The notes: a model not told the origin generated them from the letters alone. A stretch of 64,000 nt of DNA from an uncultured Verrucomicrobiota bacterium (GCA_937860055.1 CALMBO010000027.1:248001-312000), one strand, 5' to 3'. Shown: positions 24,153 through 33,302, counted from the stretch's first letter. Made by a program: numbers and translations.

Positions 24153-25835
24153 ATGGCGCGCCGCCGCTTCCATCTCGCGCTGGCCGCCACCCTCCTTGCC
24201 GGAGCTTGGCCTGCCGGGGCGGCCCAACCCCTCCTCCTGGGCGGCGACGAACGGCTCCTCGTCCTCGCCCCCCATCCGGACGATGAAACCCTGGCGGCCG
24301 GCGGCCTCATCCAGGAAGCCATCGGCCTCGACGTGCCCGTCCGCGTCTGCTTCTTCACCATGGGCGACAACAACGAAATCGCCTTTCTGTTCACCCGCAG
24401 GCATCCGGTCCTGATGCCCGGCGTCACCCGGTCCTCGGGCATGCTCCGGCAGAACGAAGCCCTGGCCGCCTGCACCCAGCTCGGACTTTCCACCAACGAT
24501 GTGGTCTTCCTTGGATATCCCGACTCCGGGACGCTCGACATCTGGAACCACCACTGGCGCGCCGTCCCCCCCTACCGTTCCTCCCTCACCCGCGCCACGG
24601 CGGTCCCCTACCCGCGGGCACTCACCCCCGGCTCCGCCTATGCGGGGGAGGACATCCTCGACGACCTCTCCGAGGTCATCCGCGATTTCGCCCCCACGCA
24701 CATCGTCGTTCCCCATCCCGCCGACCACAACGTGGACCACCGCGCTCTCTATCTCTTCGCCCGTGTCGCCCTGTGGGAGGCGCAGGATGAACTCCCCGCC
24801 CCCGGAATCCTGGCCGCCCCCGTCCACTTCACCCAGTGGCCCGAACCACGCCAGTACCAGCCCATGCGCCCCGCCGCCCCTCCCTATTTTCTCGATGAAG
24901 GCGTCGAATGGGTGGAAATGGTCCTCGCCCCCTTCCAGGTTTCCAACAAGCTCGCGGCCCTCCGCCGCCACCATTCCCAGTTCCTCCACTCCTCCGCCTA
25001 TCTCCAGTCCTTCCTCCGCAAGAGCGAACTGTTCGGCGACCTCCCCGATATCGCCCTCCCCGGCGGCGCCGGCTCCGCCGAAATCGGGGAAACGGATGAA
25101 TCCCAGTTCCGCTCCGACAAGGAGCTTTTCCAGTCGCTATCGCAGGAATCCGGGCAGTGGAACGACATTGCCGGCCAAAATGCCGCCGAAGCCTCCTCCC
25201 TCGATGGCCGCGACAACGATTTCGAGAGTCGTTCCATTTCCGGCGATGGCACCCGCCTGACCCTCTCCTTCCGGTTCCGCAAGCCGGTCGAGGCCCCCGC
25301 TTCGCTATCCGTCCGCTTGTTTGGCTACCGCGCCGGAACCCCCTTCGGCGACATGCCCAAGATCGAAATCGAACTGTCGACGGACCGGATCCTCTCGGTC
25401 CGGGATCTCGATGCCAGGCTGCCGGAGGGATCCGTCGAACAGATTCCCGGCACTGCCGTGGAAATCGCCGTGCGCGTCCCCTTCCGTCTCCTGGGAAATC
25501 CGGAGAAAATCTTCATCGGCGCCAAACTTTCGCAGCGGACGCTCCCGATCGATTGGGTCCCATGGCGCGTTCTCGATCTTTCCGGCGCGGCCTTGCCCAT
25601 GACCGCGGTCCCGCCGCCGAAGGCCGAACCTTCCGCAACCACCCCGGCCCCAAAAACCGCGCCGGTCCAGGAAATGGCCCCGCCGGCCGCCAAACCGCCC
25701 CCGCCTCCGCCGCCGCCTGCGGTGGATGGAAGAACGGAACCGCCTGGACCACCCCCTGCGCTCGCGCCCCGCGTGAACCTGCCCCGCCAATCCATTCCCG
25801 AGAAGACCGAAGCCAACGAACCGGTCCTGTGGTGA
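24153..25835 (+). CDS. Exported PIG-L family deacetylase with beta domain and proline-rich tail
   Basis: A 560-residue protein. The signal peptide ends WPAGAA. The PIG-L/LmbE zinc-dependent deacetylase domain spans about 30-300: HPDDE at 41-45 and the second zinc motif PHPADHNVDH near 190. Such enzymes remove acetyl groups from N-acetylglucosamine-type substrates. Residues about 350-480 form a beta-sandwich (RLTLSFRFRKP .. IEIELSTDRILSVRDLDARL .. VPFRLLGNPEKIFIGAKLS) that looks like a DOMON/CBM9-type domain. The last 70 residues are proline rich, perhaps a periplasm-spanning or wall-binding tail. It overlaps or abuts dinB, but the two functions look unrelated. Confidence 0.82.
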   Translation: MARRRFHLALAATLLAGAWPAGAAQPLLLGGDERLLVLAPHPDDETLAAGGLIQEAIGLDVPVRVCFFTMGDNNEIAFLFTRRHPVLMPGVTRSSGMLRQNEALAACTQLGLSTNDVVFLGYPDSGTLDIWNHHWRAVPPYRSSLTRATAVPYPRALTPGSAYAGEDILDDLSEVIRDFAPTHIVVPHPADHNVDHRALYLFARVALWEAQDELPAPGILAAPVHFTQWPEPRQYQPMRPAAPPYFLDEGVEWVEMVLAPFQVSNKLAALRRHHSQFLHSSAYLQSFLRKSELFGDLPDIALPGGAGSAEIGETDESQFRSDKELFQSLSQESGQWNDIAGQNAAEASSLDGRDNDFESRSISGDGTRLTLSFRFRKPVEAPASLSVRLFGYRAGTPFGDMPKIEIELSTDRILSVRDLDARLPEGSVEQIPGTAVEIAVRVPFRLLGNPEKIFIGAKLSQRTLPIDWVPWRVLDLSGAALPMTAVPPPKAEPSATTPAPKTAPVQEMAPPAAKPPPPPPPPAVDGRTEPPGPPPALAPRVNLPRQSIPEKTEANEPVLW

Positions 25836-25849
25836 CCCCGCCGGCCGCC

Positions 25850-27085
25850 ATGCCCGAACCCGTCCCGCCGCCCCGCGTCTTTCTCCATGTGGACATGGAT
25901 GCGTTCTACGCCTCCGTCGAACAGCGCGACCATCCCGAATACCGGGGCAAGCCCCTTGTCGTCGGCGCCCCTCCCACCCAGCGCGGCGTCGTCGCCACCG
26001 CTTCCTACGAGGCCCGCACCTTCGGCATCCATTCCGCCATGCCCTCGCGCGAAGCCGGCCAGCGCTGTCCCCATGCTATCTTCGTCCCGCCCGACATGCC
26101 CCGCTACGAAATGGTTTCCGCGCAGGTCTTCGCCATCTTCAACCGCTATACGCCCTTCGTCGAAGGACTTTCCATTGACGAGGCCTTCCTCGATGTCACC
26201 GGCTCGCGGCGCCTCTATGGCTCCGGCGAGGAAATCGCCCGCCGCATCAAGGCCGACATCCTTTCCGAACTCGCCCTCACCTGTTCCGTCGGCGTCGCAC
26301 CCAACAAATTCCTCGCCAAGCTCGGCTCGGAATACAACAAGCCCGACGGGCTCACCGTCCTGCCGTCCGACTCCAAATCCATCATCGCCTTCCTGCGCCC
26401 CCTCCCCGTCACGCGCCTCTGGGGGGTCGGCAAGGTCACTCGCCAGGCGTTCGACCGCGCCGCCCTCCACACCATCGGCGACATCCAGGATGCGCCGATT
26501 CCCCTTCTGCAAAGCGTCGTTGGCCCCCACAACGCCGCGCATCTCCGCTCCCTCTCCTTTGGCGAAGATCCCCGCGAAATCGAACTCGATATCCGCGAAA
26601 AATCCATTTCCCGCGAACATACCTACCTCCACGACGAGCGCTCGCGCGCCGCCCTCGAAAACACCCTCTTCGATCTGGTCGAGGATGTCGCCCGGCGCCT
26701 CCGCGCCGACGGACGCCTTGCCACCGGCGGCCGCCTCAAGATCCGCTGGAAGGATTTCGAAACCTTCACCCGCCAGCGCCCCTTCCCGCGTCCCCCCCGC
26801 ATCGAGGAAGATCTCCAGGCCCTGGCGCAGGGCTTGTTCCGCGATGTAGCCCTCGAACAACCCGTCCGACTCATCGGCTTCGGCGTCACCGGCTTCGTCG
26901 AGCACGACCATGCTCGCCAGCTCGATCTGTTCGATCTCCCCGTCGAGACCCGGTCCAAAAAGGAAAAGCTCGAAAAAGCCGTCGACCAGATCCGCCGGGA
27001 ACACGGCCCCGCCGCCATCCGCCGGGCCCGGACCCTCCCGCCCCGGAAAAAACCCTCCCCCCCGCGACGGGAAGGCGCCTCCTGA
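25850..27085 (+). CDS. dinB: DNA polymerase IV
   Basis: A 411-residue Y-family polymerase that bypasses damaged template bases. The palm motifs are VDMDAFYASVEQRD near the N-terminus and LSIDEAFLDVT near residue 105, which carry the catalytic acidic residues. SVGVAPNKFLAKLGSEYNK and the WGVGKVTRQAF helix-hairpin segment follow. The little-finger domain starts near 245 (SISREHTYLHDE). The C-terminus has a beta-clamp binding motif QLDLF. Start choice: the ATG at 25850 is used; a GTG at 25832 overlapping the previous stop (GTGA) is also possible and would add six residues. Confidence 0.95.
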   Translation: MPEPVPPPRVFLHVDMDAFYASVEQRDHPEYRGKPLVVGAPPTQRGVVATASYEARTFGIHSAMPSREAGQRCPHAIFVPPDMPRYEMVSAQVFAIFNRYTPFVEGLSIDEAFLDVTGSRRLYGSGEEIARRIKADILSELALTCSVGVAPNKFLAKLGSEYNKPDGLTVLPSDSKSIIAFLRPLPVTRLWGVGKVTRQAFDRAALHTIGDIQDAPIPLLQSVVGPHNAAHLRSLSFGEDPREIELDIREKSISREHTYLHDERSRAALENTLFDLVEDVARRLRADGRLATGGRLKIRWKDFETFTRQRPFPRPPRIEEDLQALAQGLFRDVALEQPVRLIGFGVTGFVEHDHARQLDLFDLPVETRSKKEKLEKAVDQIRREHGPAAIRRARTLPPRKKPSPPRREGAS

Positions 27086-27125
27086 ATCCCGCAGGAGGGG
27101 ACCATGGATTCCCCGAATCGGGGAA
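27077..27125. other. Two hairpins between the convergent dinB and radical SAM genes
   Basis: An imperfect hairpin spans the dinB stop (CCTCCT pairing with AGGAGG). A second, TTCCCCG-AAT-CGGGGAA (27109-27125), is perfect. Neither has a T tract, so a terminator role for both strands is only possible. Confidence 0.3.
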
Positions 27126-27132
27126 CGGCACC

Positions 27133-28284
27133 TCAGAATGAGAGCCAGGCGGTCGCCTTCCGGGCAAGGGCGCCGCGAAGACCCAGGCTTTCCAAGCTGC
27201 GGATGCGCCCCCCGTTCCTCCGCCCCGCGAGGATGCGCTTGACGGCGACAGGCCCCAACCCGGGCACGCGCAGGAGTTCCGCCTTTTCCGCCCGGTTCGC
27301 ATCCACCGGAAAACGCTCGGGATGCCGCCGGGCCCAGAATTCCTTAGGGTCGACATCGAGCGGCAGGTTTCCAGAATCGTCGAAGCCGATCTCCCCGGCA
27401 TCGAACCCGTATTTGCGCAGCAGGAAATCCGTCTGGTAGAGGCGATGTTCCCGCGCCAGGAGTTCGGCGTTCGTCGCGGCGCTGTTTTCGCCGGGGAGCG
27501 AGGGATCGCCCAGCCCGCGCTGGTAGGCGCTGAAGAAGATGCCGTGCATCCCCATGCGTCCGTAGAGCCCTCCCATGTAGCGCACCACCTCGCGGTCCGT
27601 CTCGTCCGAGGCGCCCACGACGAACTGCGTGCTGGTCTTCACCTGCGCATGGGGGGCGCCGGGAGCCGTCAGCGCCGCGATGCGCTTGAGCGGGGCGATG
27701 ATGGAATGCAGGTAGTCCTTGCGCGAAGTGAGTTTTGCGAAGTGCTCCGCCCCCGCCGTTTCGAGGTTCAGCGAGACCCCCGAGGCCAGCGAAAGCGCAC
27801 GGTCGATGGCCGCGTCCGAGGCGCCGGGGATGATCTTGAGGTGCAGGATGCCCCGGAAATGTTCGCGGTAGCGGAGGAGTTCCGCCGTCGCCAGCATGCG
27901 CGACATGGCGGCATCGGGATTTCCGCACACGCCGCTGGTGAGGAAAATGCCGATCACCTGCCTCGAGTTCCAATAGGGCATGAAGGCCCTCACGATTTCG
28001 TCGGGCGAAAGGGTGCAGCGCCGCACGACATCGTGCCCCGCCCGCAGCGGGCAATACTTGCAGTCGTTCGCGCAGGCGTTGGAAACCAGCGTCTTGAACA
28101 GCAGGCTGCGTCCGCCGTTCTGGAGCGTCACGGGATAAAGCCAGCGGTCGTCCAATCCCCGCCGCCGGCTGTCGCCCGAACCGCACGAACAGGCGCACGA
28201 CAGGTCGTATTGCGCGTCCGAGGACAGGATCTGCAGCTTCTCGCGCAGATCGGGAGCTGTCTGGATGAGGGGCATATTCTGCAT
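27133..28284 (-). CDS. Radical SAM protein with C-terminal helix-hairpin-helix (putative DNA modification/repair)
   Basis: A 383-residue radical SAM protein of the type annotated as a putative DNA modification/repair protein. The Fe-S cluster motif C-x3-C-x2-C is in SNACANDCKYCPLRAG. An extra cysteine cluster near the N-terminus (CACSCGSG) is part of the family pattern. The barrel runs through FLTSGVCGNPDAAMSRML and STQFVVGASDETDREVV. The C-terminal 60 residues hold a helix-hairpin-helix (LLRVPGLGPVAVKRILAGRR), suggesting DNA binding. In other genomes it stands next to a uracil-DNA-glycosylase-like partner; none is visible here, but dinB is its convergent neighbour. Start: ATG at 28284 has GGAG 9 bases upstream; ATG at 28275 fits a leaderless promoter. 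Confidence 0.85.
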   Translation of the reverse strand: MQNMPLIQTAPDLREKLQILSSDAQYDLSCACSCGSGDSRRRGLDDRWLYPVTLQNGGRSLLFKTLVSNACANDCKYCPLRAGHDVVRRCTLSPDEIVRAFMPYWNSRQVIGIFLTSGVCGNPDAAMSRMLATAELLRYREHFRGILHLKIIPGASDAAIDRALSLASGVSLNLETAGAEHFAKLTSRKDYLHSIIAPLKRIAALTAPGAPHAQVKTSTQFVVGASDETDREVVRYMGGLYGRMGMHGIFFSAYQRGLGDPSLPGENSAATNAELLAREHRLYQTDFLLRKYGFDAGEIGFDDSGNLPLDVDPKEFWARRHPERFPVDANRAEKAELLRVPGLGPVAVKRILAGRRNGGRIRSLESLGLRGALARKATAWLSF

Positions 28285-28310
28285 ATAACTGAACTCCCGT
28301 TCCTTTTCAA
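28282..28310 (-). promoter_or_regulatory. Promoter candidate for the radical SAM/HhH gene
   Basis: On the minus strand TTGAAA (28305-28310), 17 bases, TATATG (28282-28287). The -10 covers the first ATG, and the second in-frame ATG (28275) lies six bases after it, the spacing seen at other leaderless candidates here. Confidence 0.45.
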
Positions 28311-28427
28311 GGCCTGAGTTGCCGAATCCGGATCCCGCCCCTTGATCCGGGGTTTTCGCGGTCCCCAACTCCCTGAATTCGCCGCGCCTGTCCGATTTTC
28401 CGCCGCTTTCCAATTTTTCCCGAACCA

Positions 28428-28456
28428 TTGACATTTCCGGACATGGGGTCTAGATT
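28428..28456 (+). promoter_or_regulatory. Promoter for the HTH-EIIA gene
   Basis: A perfect TTGACA (28428-28433), 17 bases, TAGATT (28451-28456). The ATG is 32 bases downstream with GGGAGG as ribosome binding site. Confidence 0.65.
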
Positions 28457-28488
28457 TCTCCGTAGAGTCCAGATTGGGAGGCCCTCCA

Positions 28489-29166
28489 ATGCAATTGACA
28501 GTCAAAGATGCGGCGAATGTCTTGAACGTCGCTGAAAAAACGGTCTATCGCTGGATCCAGTCCGGCGGGCTTCCCGCCTACCGCGTGGCCGGCCAATATC
28601 GCATCAACCGCGCCATGCTTTTCGACTGGGCGACTTCCAAGCGAATCAATTTCTCGACGACGGAACCCCTCAAGGGACCGGAGAACGCCCCCTTGCCCAC
28701 CTTGGCCTCCGCCCTCCAGGAAGGCGGCATCCACTACCGCGTGGCCGGCGCCACCAAGGCCGATATCCTGAAAGCGCTGGTGGGCCTGCTCAAGCTGCCC
28801 GACCAGGTGAACCGCGATTTCCTCCTCCAGGCGCTGCTGGCCCGGGAACAACTGCAATCCACCGGCGTGGGCGATGGCATCGCCCTCCCGCACGTGCGCA
28901 ATCCCGCCGTGCTGGAAATCACCACCCCGATGATCTGCCTGTGCTTCCTGGAGGCTCCGGCCGAATTCGGCGCGCTGGATGGCAAGCCCGTCAAGGTGCT
29001 CTTCGCCCCCCTCTCCCCCAACGTCCGCGTCCACCTGCACCTCCTTTCGCGCATCTCCTTCGCCCTGCGCAATCCGAAGTTCAAGGCGGTCCTAGCCAAC
29101 GAAGGCCGGCGCGACGAAATCCTCGAGGCCGCACGGGAACTGGACCCGGAAGCCTCCCCCTCCTGA
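28489..29166 (+). CDS. Excisionase-type HTH protein fused to a PTS EIIA (PtsN-like) domain
   Basis: A 225-residue fusion. Residues 1-50 are a MerR/excisionase-type DNA-binding domain (LTVKDAANVLNVAEKTVYRW, then YRVAGQYRINRAMLFDW). Residues about 65-220 are an EIIA domain of the fructose/nitrogen type; the phosphorylatable His is His135 in GVGDGIALPHVRNP. PTS EIIA(Ntr) domains sense metabolic state through phosphorylation, so this is likely a transcription factor controlled by the PTS relay. No HPr or EI gene is in the window. It has a strong promoter, a GGGAGG site and its own terminator, so it is a single-gene unit. It converges with the GH57 amylase; control of the amylases is possible but unproven. 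Confidence 0.88.
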   Translation: MQLTVKDAANVLNVAEKTVYRWIQSGGLPAYRVAGQYRINRAMLFDWATSKRINFSTTEPLKGPENAPLPTLASALQEGGIHYRVAGATKADILKALVGLLKLPDQVNRDFLLQALLAREQLQSTGVGDGIALPHVRNPAVLEITTPMICLCFLEAPAEFGALDGKPVKVLFAPLSPNVRVHLHLLSRISFALRNPKFKAVLANEGRRDEILEAARELDPEASPS

Positions 29167-29187
29167 CCCACCAAAACCGCGCAAGGA

Positions 29188-29215
29188 AAGGGCTCCGCAT
29201 ATGCGGAGCCCTTTT
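29188..29215 (+). terminator. Intrinsic terminator after the HTH-EIIA gene
   Basis: A perfect stem AAGGGCTCCGCAT / ATGCGGAGCCCTT (29188-29213) ending in TTTT. The palindrome is symmetrical, so it could also act on minus-strand transcripts. Confidence 0.85.
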
Positions 29216-29270
29216 CATCCAGGAACCGGCCCGGTTCAATGCCGGCCGCGCCGGCGGCGGAGCACCCCGG

Positions 29271-32200
29271 TCACAAGCCGGTTTTGATCCTGTAGAAGCT
29301 CTCGTCCGGACCCGGCTGGTCGTTGGAATAGACGTTTTGCGGAGGCGTCGCATCGACCTCGCCCAGGAAGTTGGTGAATCCGCCTTCCTCCAGCAGGTTG
29401 GTCGCCCGCTCGATCGAATACGTCCGGCCCGCGACGCTGGCCCAGCGCAGAACGATCCCCCCGCCGCTCTCCACCATGTGCTGCATCGTGAAATGGGACA
29501 GGTAGTCCCGTGGATCCGTGCCGGCCAGATATTCGTCCCGGTCCACCCGCCCGTCTCCGTCGAAGTCCGAAACCATCGTCAAATCGTAGCTGTCGCCAAA
29601 GACACTGCGGATCCAGCTCACTGGGACGTTGTACAGATAGGTCTCCGGACGGTCGACCGGCAATCCGTTCAAGTTGACGAAGTTGAACCCGAAGTTGCCG
29701 TATTCATCCTTCGTGGCCGACGTGGTGCTCAAGCCCAGATAGGCACTGGAAATATAGCGGTCGTTCGTTTGCACCCCCGAGCTGACGATCAACCCGGACA
29801 CGCTGCAGTTCGTGACCGAATCCACGCCGTTGGAGGCATTGAGGCTGCCCCAGGGAATGGCGCACTTCCACCGGGTCATGAGCCGGCTTCCGCTGTCCCA
29901 CGTGCTGGTGCAGGCCACCGTGCCCGCCCCGTCGAACTGGGCGAGCTGGGCGGCGGACAGCGGCCAGAAATTGCTGCCGGCCGAATTCAGGTAGTACACG
30001 CCCTGGCCGAACTGGAAACCCGCCGAGTACATGTCGAAGTTCGTATAGGTGCCGTCGCCGTAGACGTCGCCCAGCAGGATCGCGATGTCCGCCGGCGGGT
30101 TGAAGGCCACGTTGTGCAGGATGTCGAGGCCGAGCGGAGGCTGGCTGTTCATGTTCCACAGGGTCCAGGAATTGTCGCCCAGGGTGTTGAACGAAAGGAA
30201 CACGATCATGGCGTTGTTGCTGCCGCTCAGGTCCGCCCCGACGCCGCCGATGTAGAAATTCGTCGCGTCGCAGTTTGCATAGATCTGGCCGAAGTCTCCG
30301 AACCCGCCGAGGCTGTGGACCGTCGCCGCCCCGCCGTTGGTGTTGAAGTCGAAATTGTCGCCGGCGTTGTTGGGACTGCCCCCCGAAAGGAACGCGGGCG
30401 ATCCCTCGGCGAACTGGATGCCGACCAGGGTGTTGGTGTTGCACGAAGACACGGCCACCGACCAGTTCGCGCCCGCATTGTCGTACACCGTCGGCGAACC
30501 GTTCGTCCCGGAACGGAAATTGACCGTCAGGTTCAGCGCCCCCTCCGGAATCGCGGTGTCGTAAACCCATTTTCCGGATTGGGAGGCCATTTCGTAGTGC
30601 GCATAGGTGGCCCACGCGTCGAACGTGGCCGTGACATAGACGGGATTGGTGCCCTGCAGGGGCGTGTTGGTGGGATCGAAGGTGACGGTCACGGTGTCGC
30701 AGTCGCGGGGCGACGCCGGTGAAAACTCCACGACGACGTTCGTCAGCACGCAGTTGGAAACGTCCACGCCGTAGTTCTGGCCGTTGTTGTTGTCCCAGGC
30801 CGATCCTCCATCGTTGAAGCAGGCGTTGATCCGGGAGCAGCCGACGGGGGGATAGTACAGATATTCCCAGCTTCCGGCGTTGTTCGTCATCGCCGGATCG
30901 GGCGTGACCACCCCCTGCCAGCCGTTGTATCCGATATGGATCCGGACCGGATCCGCGCCCGACAGCGGCCCATCGTTGGGGACGTAGGAGATCTTGACGG
31001 GATCGCAGCCATCCGGCGCCTCCGGGTTGAAGGCGACCGCCGGCGCGACATAGCAATCCTGGATGGTCTTGCCCCATCCATTCCCGCCGTTGTCGTCGTA
31101 GGTGGTTCCGCTGCGGAACATGACCTTGGCCGACAGGGCATTCGAGGGAATGCCGTTGGTGCAGTACCACTGCCCGCCCGTCGTGCCCGACATGGCGTAT
31201 TCGTTGGTGGCTCCGCCGTCGAAGCTGATTATCAGCGTGACCGATGCGGCGGCGGCCAGGCTGCGGCCGGCCGAGTTGTAGATGGAGACCAGGGTGGAGC
31301 CTTCGCAATTGTCGGGCAACGTGGGCGCGAAGGTGACCGGCACGACGTTGGTCGAGTTGAACTGCCCCACGTAGACATGGAAGATGTCGCTGCGGTTGGT
31401 GTTCCCCTTCGTATCCACCGCCTCCACGTAGTAGTCGATCAGCACGTCGCTCTGGCCCGTGATCGGAGCGGTGTATTTCTGGGCGCGGCACGTCGGGGAC
31501 GGCACGATGTTGTCCGGCCCCTTCACCGCCGGATCCCACGAATTCGTCATCGCCAGCGAATTCCACGAGCCCACTTCGCTGCCTCCCGCGAACGTCTCGT
31601 TCTGGACGGAATCGAGGGGGTTCACTCCGTCGTTGTCCGCGCGGTACTTCAGCGTGACCGACGAGAGGCCGCTGACATCGTCCACGTAGCTCCACACCTC
31701 GAAGTCGGAAGACGCCACTTCCGTTTCATTCCACATGCGGCCGCCGGGATTGTAGAGATTGCGCTGGGGCGGGAAGATGCTGGGCCCCATGCCATCCACG
31801 CCCGAATGCCGCCCGATCACCTGGTTGGCGAAATACACCGCGGTGTTGCAGGCCCGGGTCACGTTGCCGTCCCATGGATTCCCGCGATCCATGTCCCAAT
31901 ACCAGTAGCAGGAGGTCTCGCCGTTCAGGTAGGCGTGCCAGGCCCGCGCGGTGTCGTTGTTGATGCCCCATTCCACGTCGTCCATGTTGGGGCTGTCGCC
32001 GAGATAGCTGTTTTCCAGCGAATCGGCAAGGATCACGCGGTTCTGCGCCGCCACCAGGACCGACCACGACCAGCGGTCCGGATTCTCGCCGCTCACGTAG
32101 GTGGAGGAAAGCCATTTCTCGAAATAGGGCGTGCCGCCGTCGATTCCCACCCACGACCCCGGCTCCACGTGGATGACGTCGCTGGCCGACGGCGGATACA

Positions 32201-33302
32201 TCTCGAGGTAGTCCTGCACCGACGTGTGGTCGAAATCGGCGTTGTTATTGCACATGTCCAGGAAAAGCCCGTGCTGGCCGTGCCAGGCGTCGGAATTCTT
32301 CATGCCGTAGTTGTCGCCGTCGCTGTGGGCCAGCAGCAGCATGGGATGGTTGGCATCGGTGTTGACGCTGCCCACGTGGGCGCCCCACACGTTTTCCGGC
32401 TTGAACGCGCCGTAGCCGCCGCGGCCGTTCTCGTTGCCCTCGTAGCGCCCGGCCGGCACGGCGATGATCTTCTGGGCCGTCCCGCTCGCCGGATCCACGT
32501 GCTGCACGTAATGCGGCTGGTATGCCCACGGGGCCAGGACCTTGGTTGGCGCCCACACGTTCTGGAGCTGCACCCAGGTGCTGCCCAGCTCGGCGGAGGT
32601 GGGGTTCTGCATGTCCGCCGGATTCACCCGGCAGGAGCTCGCGTCCGACCACGGGAAATCCGGCACGGCGCGGAACAGGTGACCGTTGTCCACGATGACC
32701 CACTCGAGGCCCTCCTCGACGAGGGCCGGAATCATCCACTCTGCAAAGGCGCATTCCGGCGGCCAGAATCCCTTGGAGTAGTCCGAGGTGTCCCAGAGCT
32801 GCTTGAACTGCTCCTTGTGCAGGCGGATCTGCATCTTCATGGATTCCTTGCAGGTCAAGGGCATGAGGCTGTGGTGATAGGCGATGCCCACGGTGTCCAG
32901 GCGCGGATTGTCCAGAGAGGTCCGCAATCCGTTGCGCGCCCAGTCGATCGAATCATCCCAGGAATTCCCCGTGCAATATCCCCAGAGGTTGTTGTTGTTT
33001 TCGGCCAGGGAACCCGAGTAGCTCATCTGCGCGCCGGCGTGGGCCATGCCTTTGTCGGCACCCGCCTGCACCGCATCCTTCGGCCACGTCGTGTAGGCTC
33101 CCACCCGGTCGCTGTCCCACACGCCCTGGACGCTGAAATTGAACCGGCCGTTCGCGTCGATGGTCTGGGGCGATTCATAGGGATAGTAGATCGGCTGGTG
33201 CATGTGCCAAAGGTAGGTCACGTGCATCGGCACCGCCTGCGCAGCGACCACCGCTAATCCGATGCCCGCCGCCGTCCAGACTCCCAACATTGTTTTTTTC
33301 AT
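29271..33302 (-). CDS. Large secreted GH57 amylase with starch-binding-like repeats
   Basis: A 1343-residue exported enzyme. The signal peptide is GVWTAAGIGLAVVAAQA. The GH57 domain starts at once with LWHMHQPIYY (His33-Pro37) and includes GFWPPECAFAEW (Glu183 is the probable nucleophile) and LLAHSDGDNYG. GH57 enzymes act on alpha-glucans such as starch. Three repeats of about 95 residues follow (about 665-955) with the pattern F-x-P .. W .. YDDNGGNGW / WDNNNGQNYG / YDNAGANW, resembling CBM25 starch-binding modules. Residues 960-1230 are a module also present in the GH13 protein. A DFDGDGRVDRDEYLAGTDP calcium motif and a final RTYSIERATNLLEEGGF module end the protein. The ATG at 33302 has GGGGAGAGG upstream. 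Confidence 0.9.
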   Translation of the reverse strand: MKKTMLGVWTAAGIGLAVVAAQAVPMHVTYLWHMHQPIYYPYESPQTIDANGRFNFSVQGVWDSDRVGAYTTWPKDAVQAGADKGMAHAGAQMSYSGSLAENNNNLWGYCTGNSWDDSIDWARNGLRTSLDNPRLDTVGIAYHHSLMPLTCKESMKMQIRLHKEQFKQLWDTSDYSKGFWPPECAFAEWMIPALVEEGLEWVIVDNGHLFRAVPDFPWSDASSCRVNPADMQNPTSAELGSTWVQLQNVWAPTKVLAPWAYQPHYVQHVDPASGTAQKIIAVPAGRYEGNENGRGGYGAFKPENVWGAHVGSVNTDANHPMLLLAHSDGDNYGMKNSDAWHGQHGLFLDMCNNNADFDHTSVQDYLEMYPPSASDVIHVEPGSWVGIDGGTPYFEKWLSSTYVSGENPDRWSWSVLVAAQNRVILADSLENSYLGDSPNMDDVEWGINNDTARAWHAYLNGETSCYWYWDMDRGNPWDGNVTRACNTAVYFANQVIGRHSGVDGMGPSIFPPQRNLYNPGGRMWNETEVASSDFEVWSYVDDVSGLSSVTLKYRADNDGVNPLDSVQNETFAGGSEVGSWNSLAMTNSWDPAVKGPDNIVPSPTCRAQKYTAPITGQSDVLIDYYVEAVDTKGNTNRSDIFHVYVGQFNSTNVVPVTFAPTLPDNCEGSTLVSIYNSAGRSLAAAASVTLIISFDGGATNEYAMSGTTGGQWYCTNGIPSNALSAKVMFRSGTTYDDNGGNGWGKTIQDCYVAPAVAFNPEAPDGCDPVKISYVPNDGPLSGADPVRIHIGYNGWQGVVTPDPAMTNNAGSWEYLYYPPVGCSRINACFNDGGSAWDNNNGQNYGVDVSNCVLTNVVVEFSPASPRDCDTVTVTFDPTNTPLQGTNPVYVTATFDAWATYAHYEMASQSGKWVYDTAIPEGALNLTVNFRSGTNGSPTVYDNAGANWSVAVSSCNTNTLVGIQFAEGSPAFLSGGSPNNAGDNFDFNTNGGAATVHSLGGFGDFGQIYANCDATNFYIGGVGADLSGSNNAMIVFLSFNTLGDNSWTLWNMNSQPPLGLDILHNVAFNPPADIAILLGDVYGDGTYTNFDMYSAGFQFGQGVYYLNSAGSNFWPLSAAQLAQFDGAGTVACTSTWDSGSRLMTRWKCAIPWGSLNASNGVDSVTNCSVSGLIVSSGVQTNDRYISSAYLGLSTTSATKDEYGNFGFNFVNLNGLPVDRPETYLYNVPVSWIRSVFGDSYDLTMVSDFDGDGRVDRDEYLAGTDPRDYLSHFTMQHMVESGGGIVLRWASVAGRTYSIERATNLLEEGGFTNFLGEVDATPPQNVYSNDQPGPDESFYRIKTGL
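29615..30425 (-). other. Accessory module of the GH57 protein, paralogous to one in GH13
   Basis: Encodes residues about 960-1230. It shares GFGDFGxIYANxDAT, IxILLGDxYGD, TNFxMY, FGQGV and KDEYGNF/PDEYGNF with the GH13 protein. The fold is unknown to me; a DOMON/CBM9-like sandwich is possible. Confidence 0.7.

Noticed and set aside
29188-29215. 26-base perfect palindrome as a binding site
   Set aside because: It directly follows a stop codon and ends in a T tract, so an intrinsic terminator explains it.
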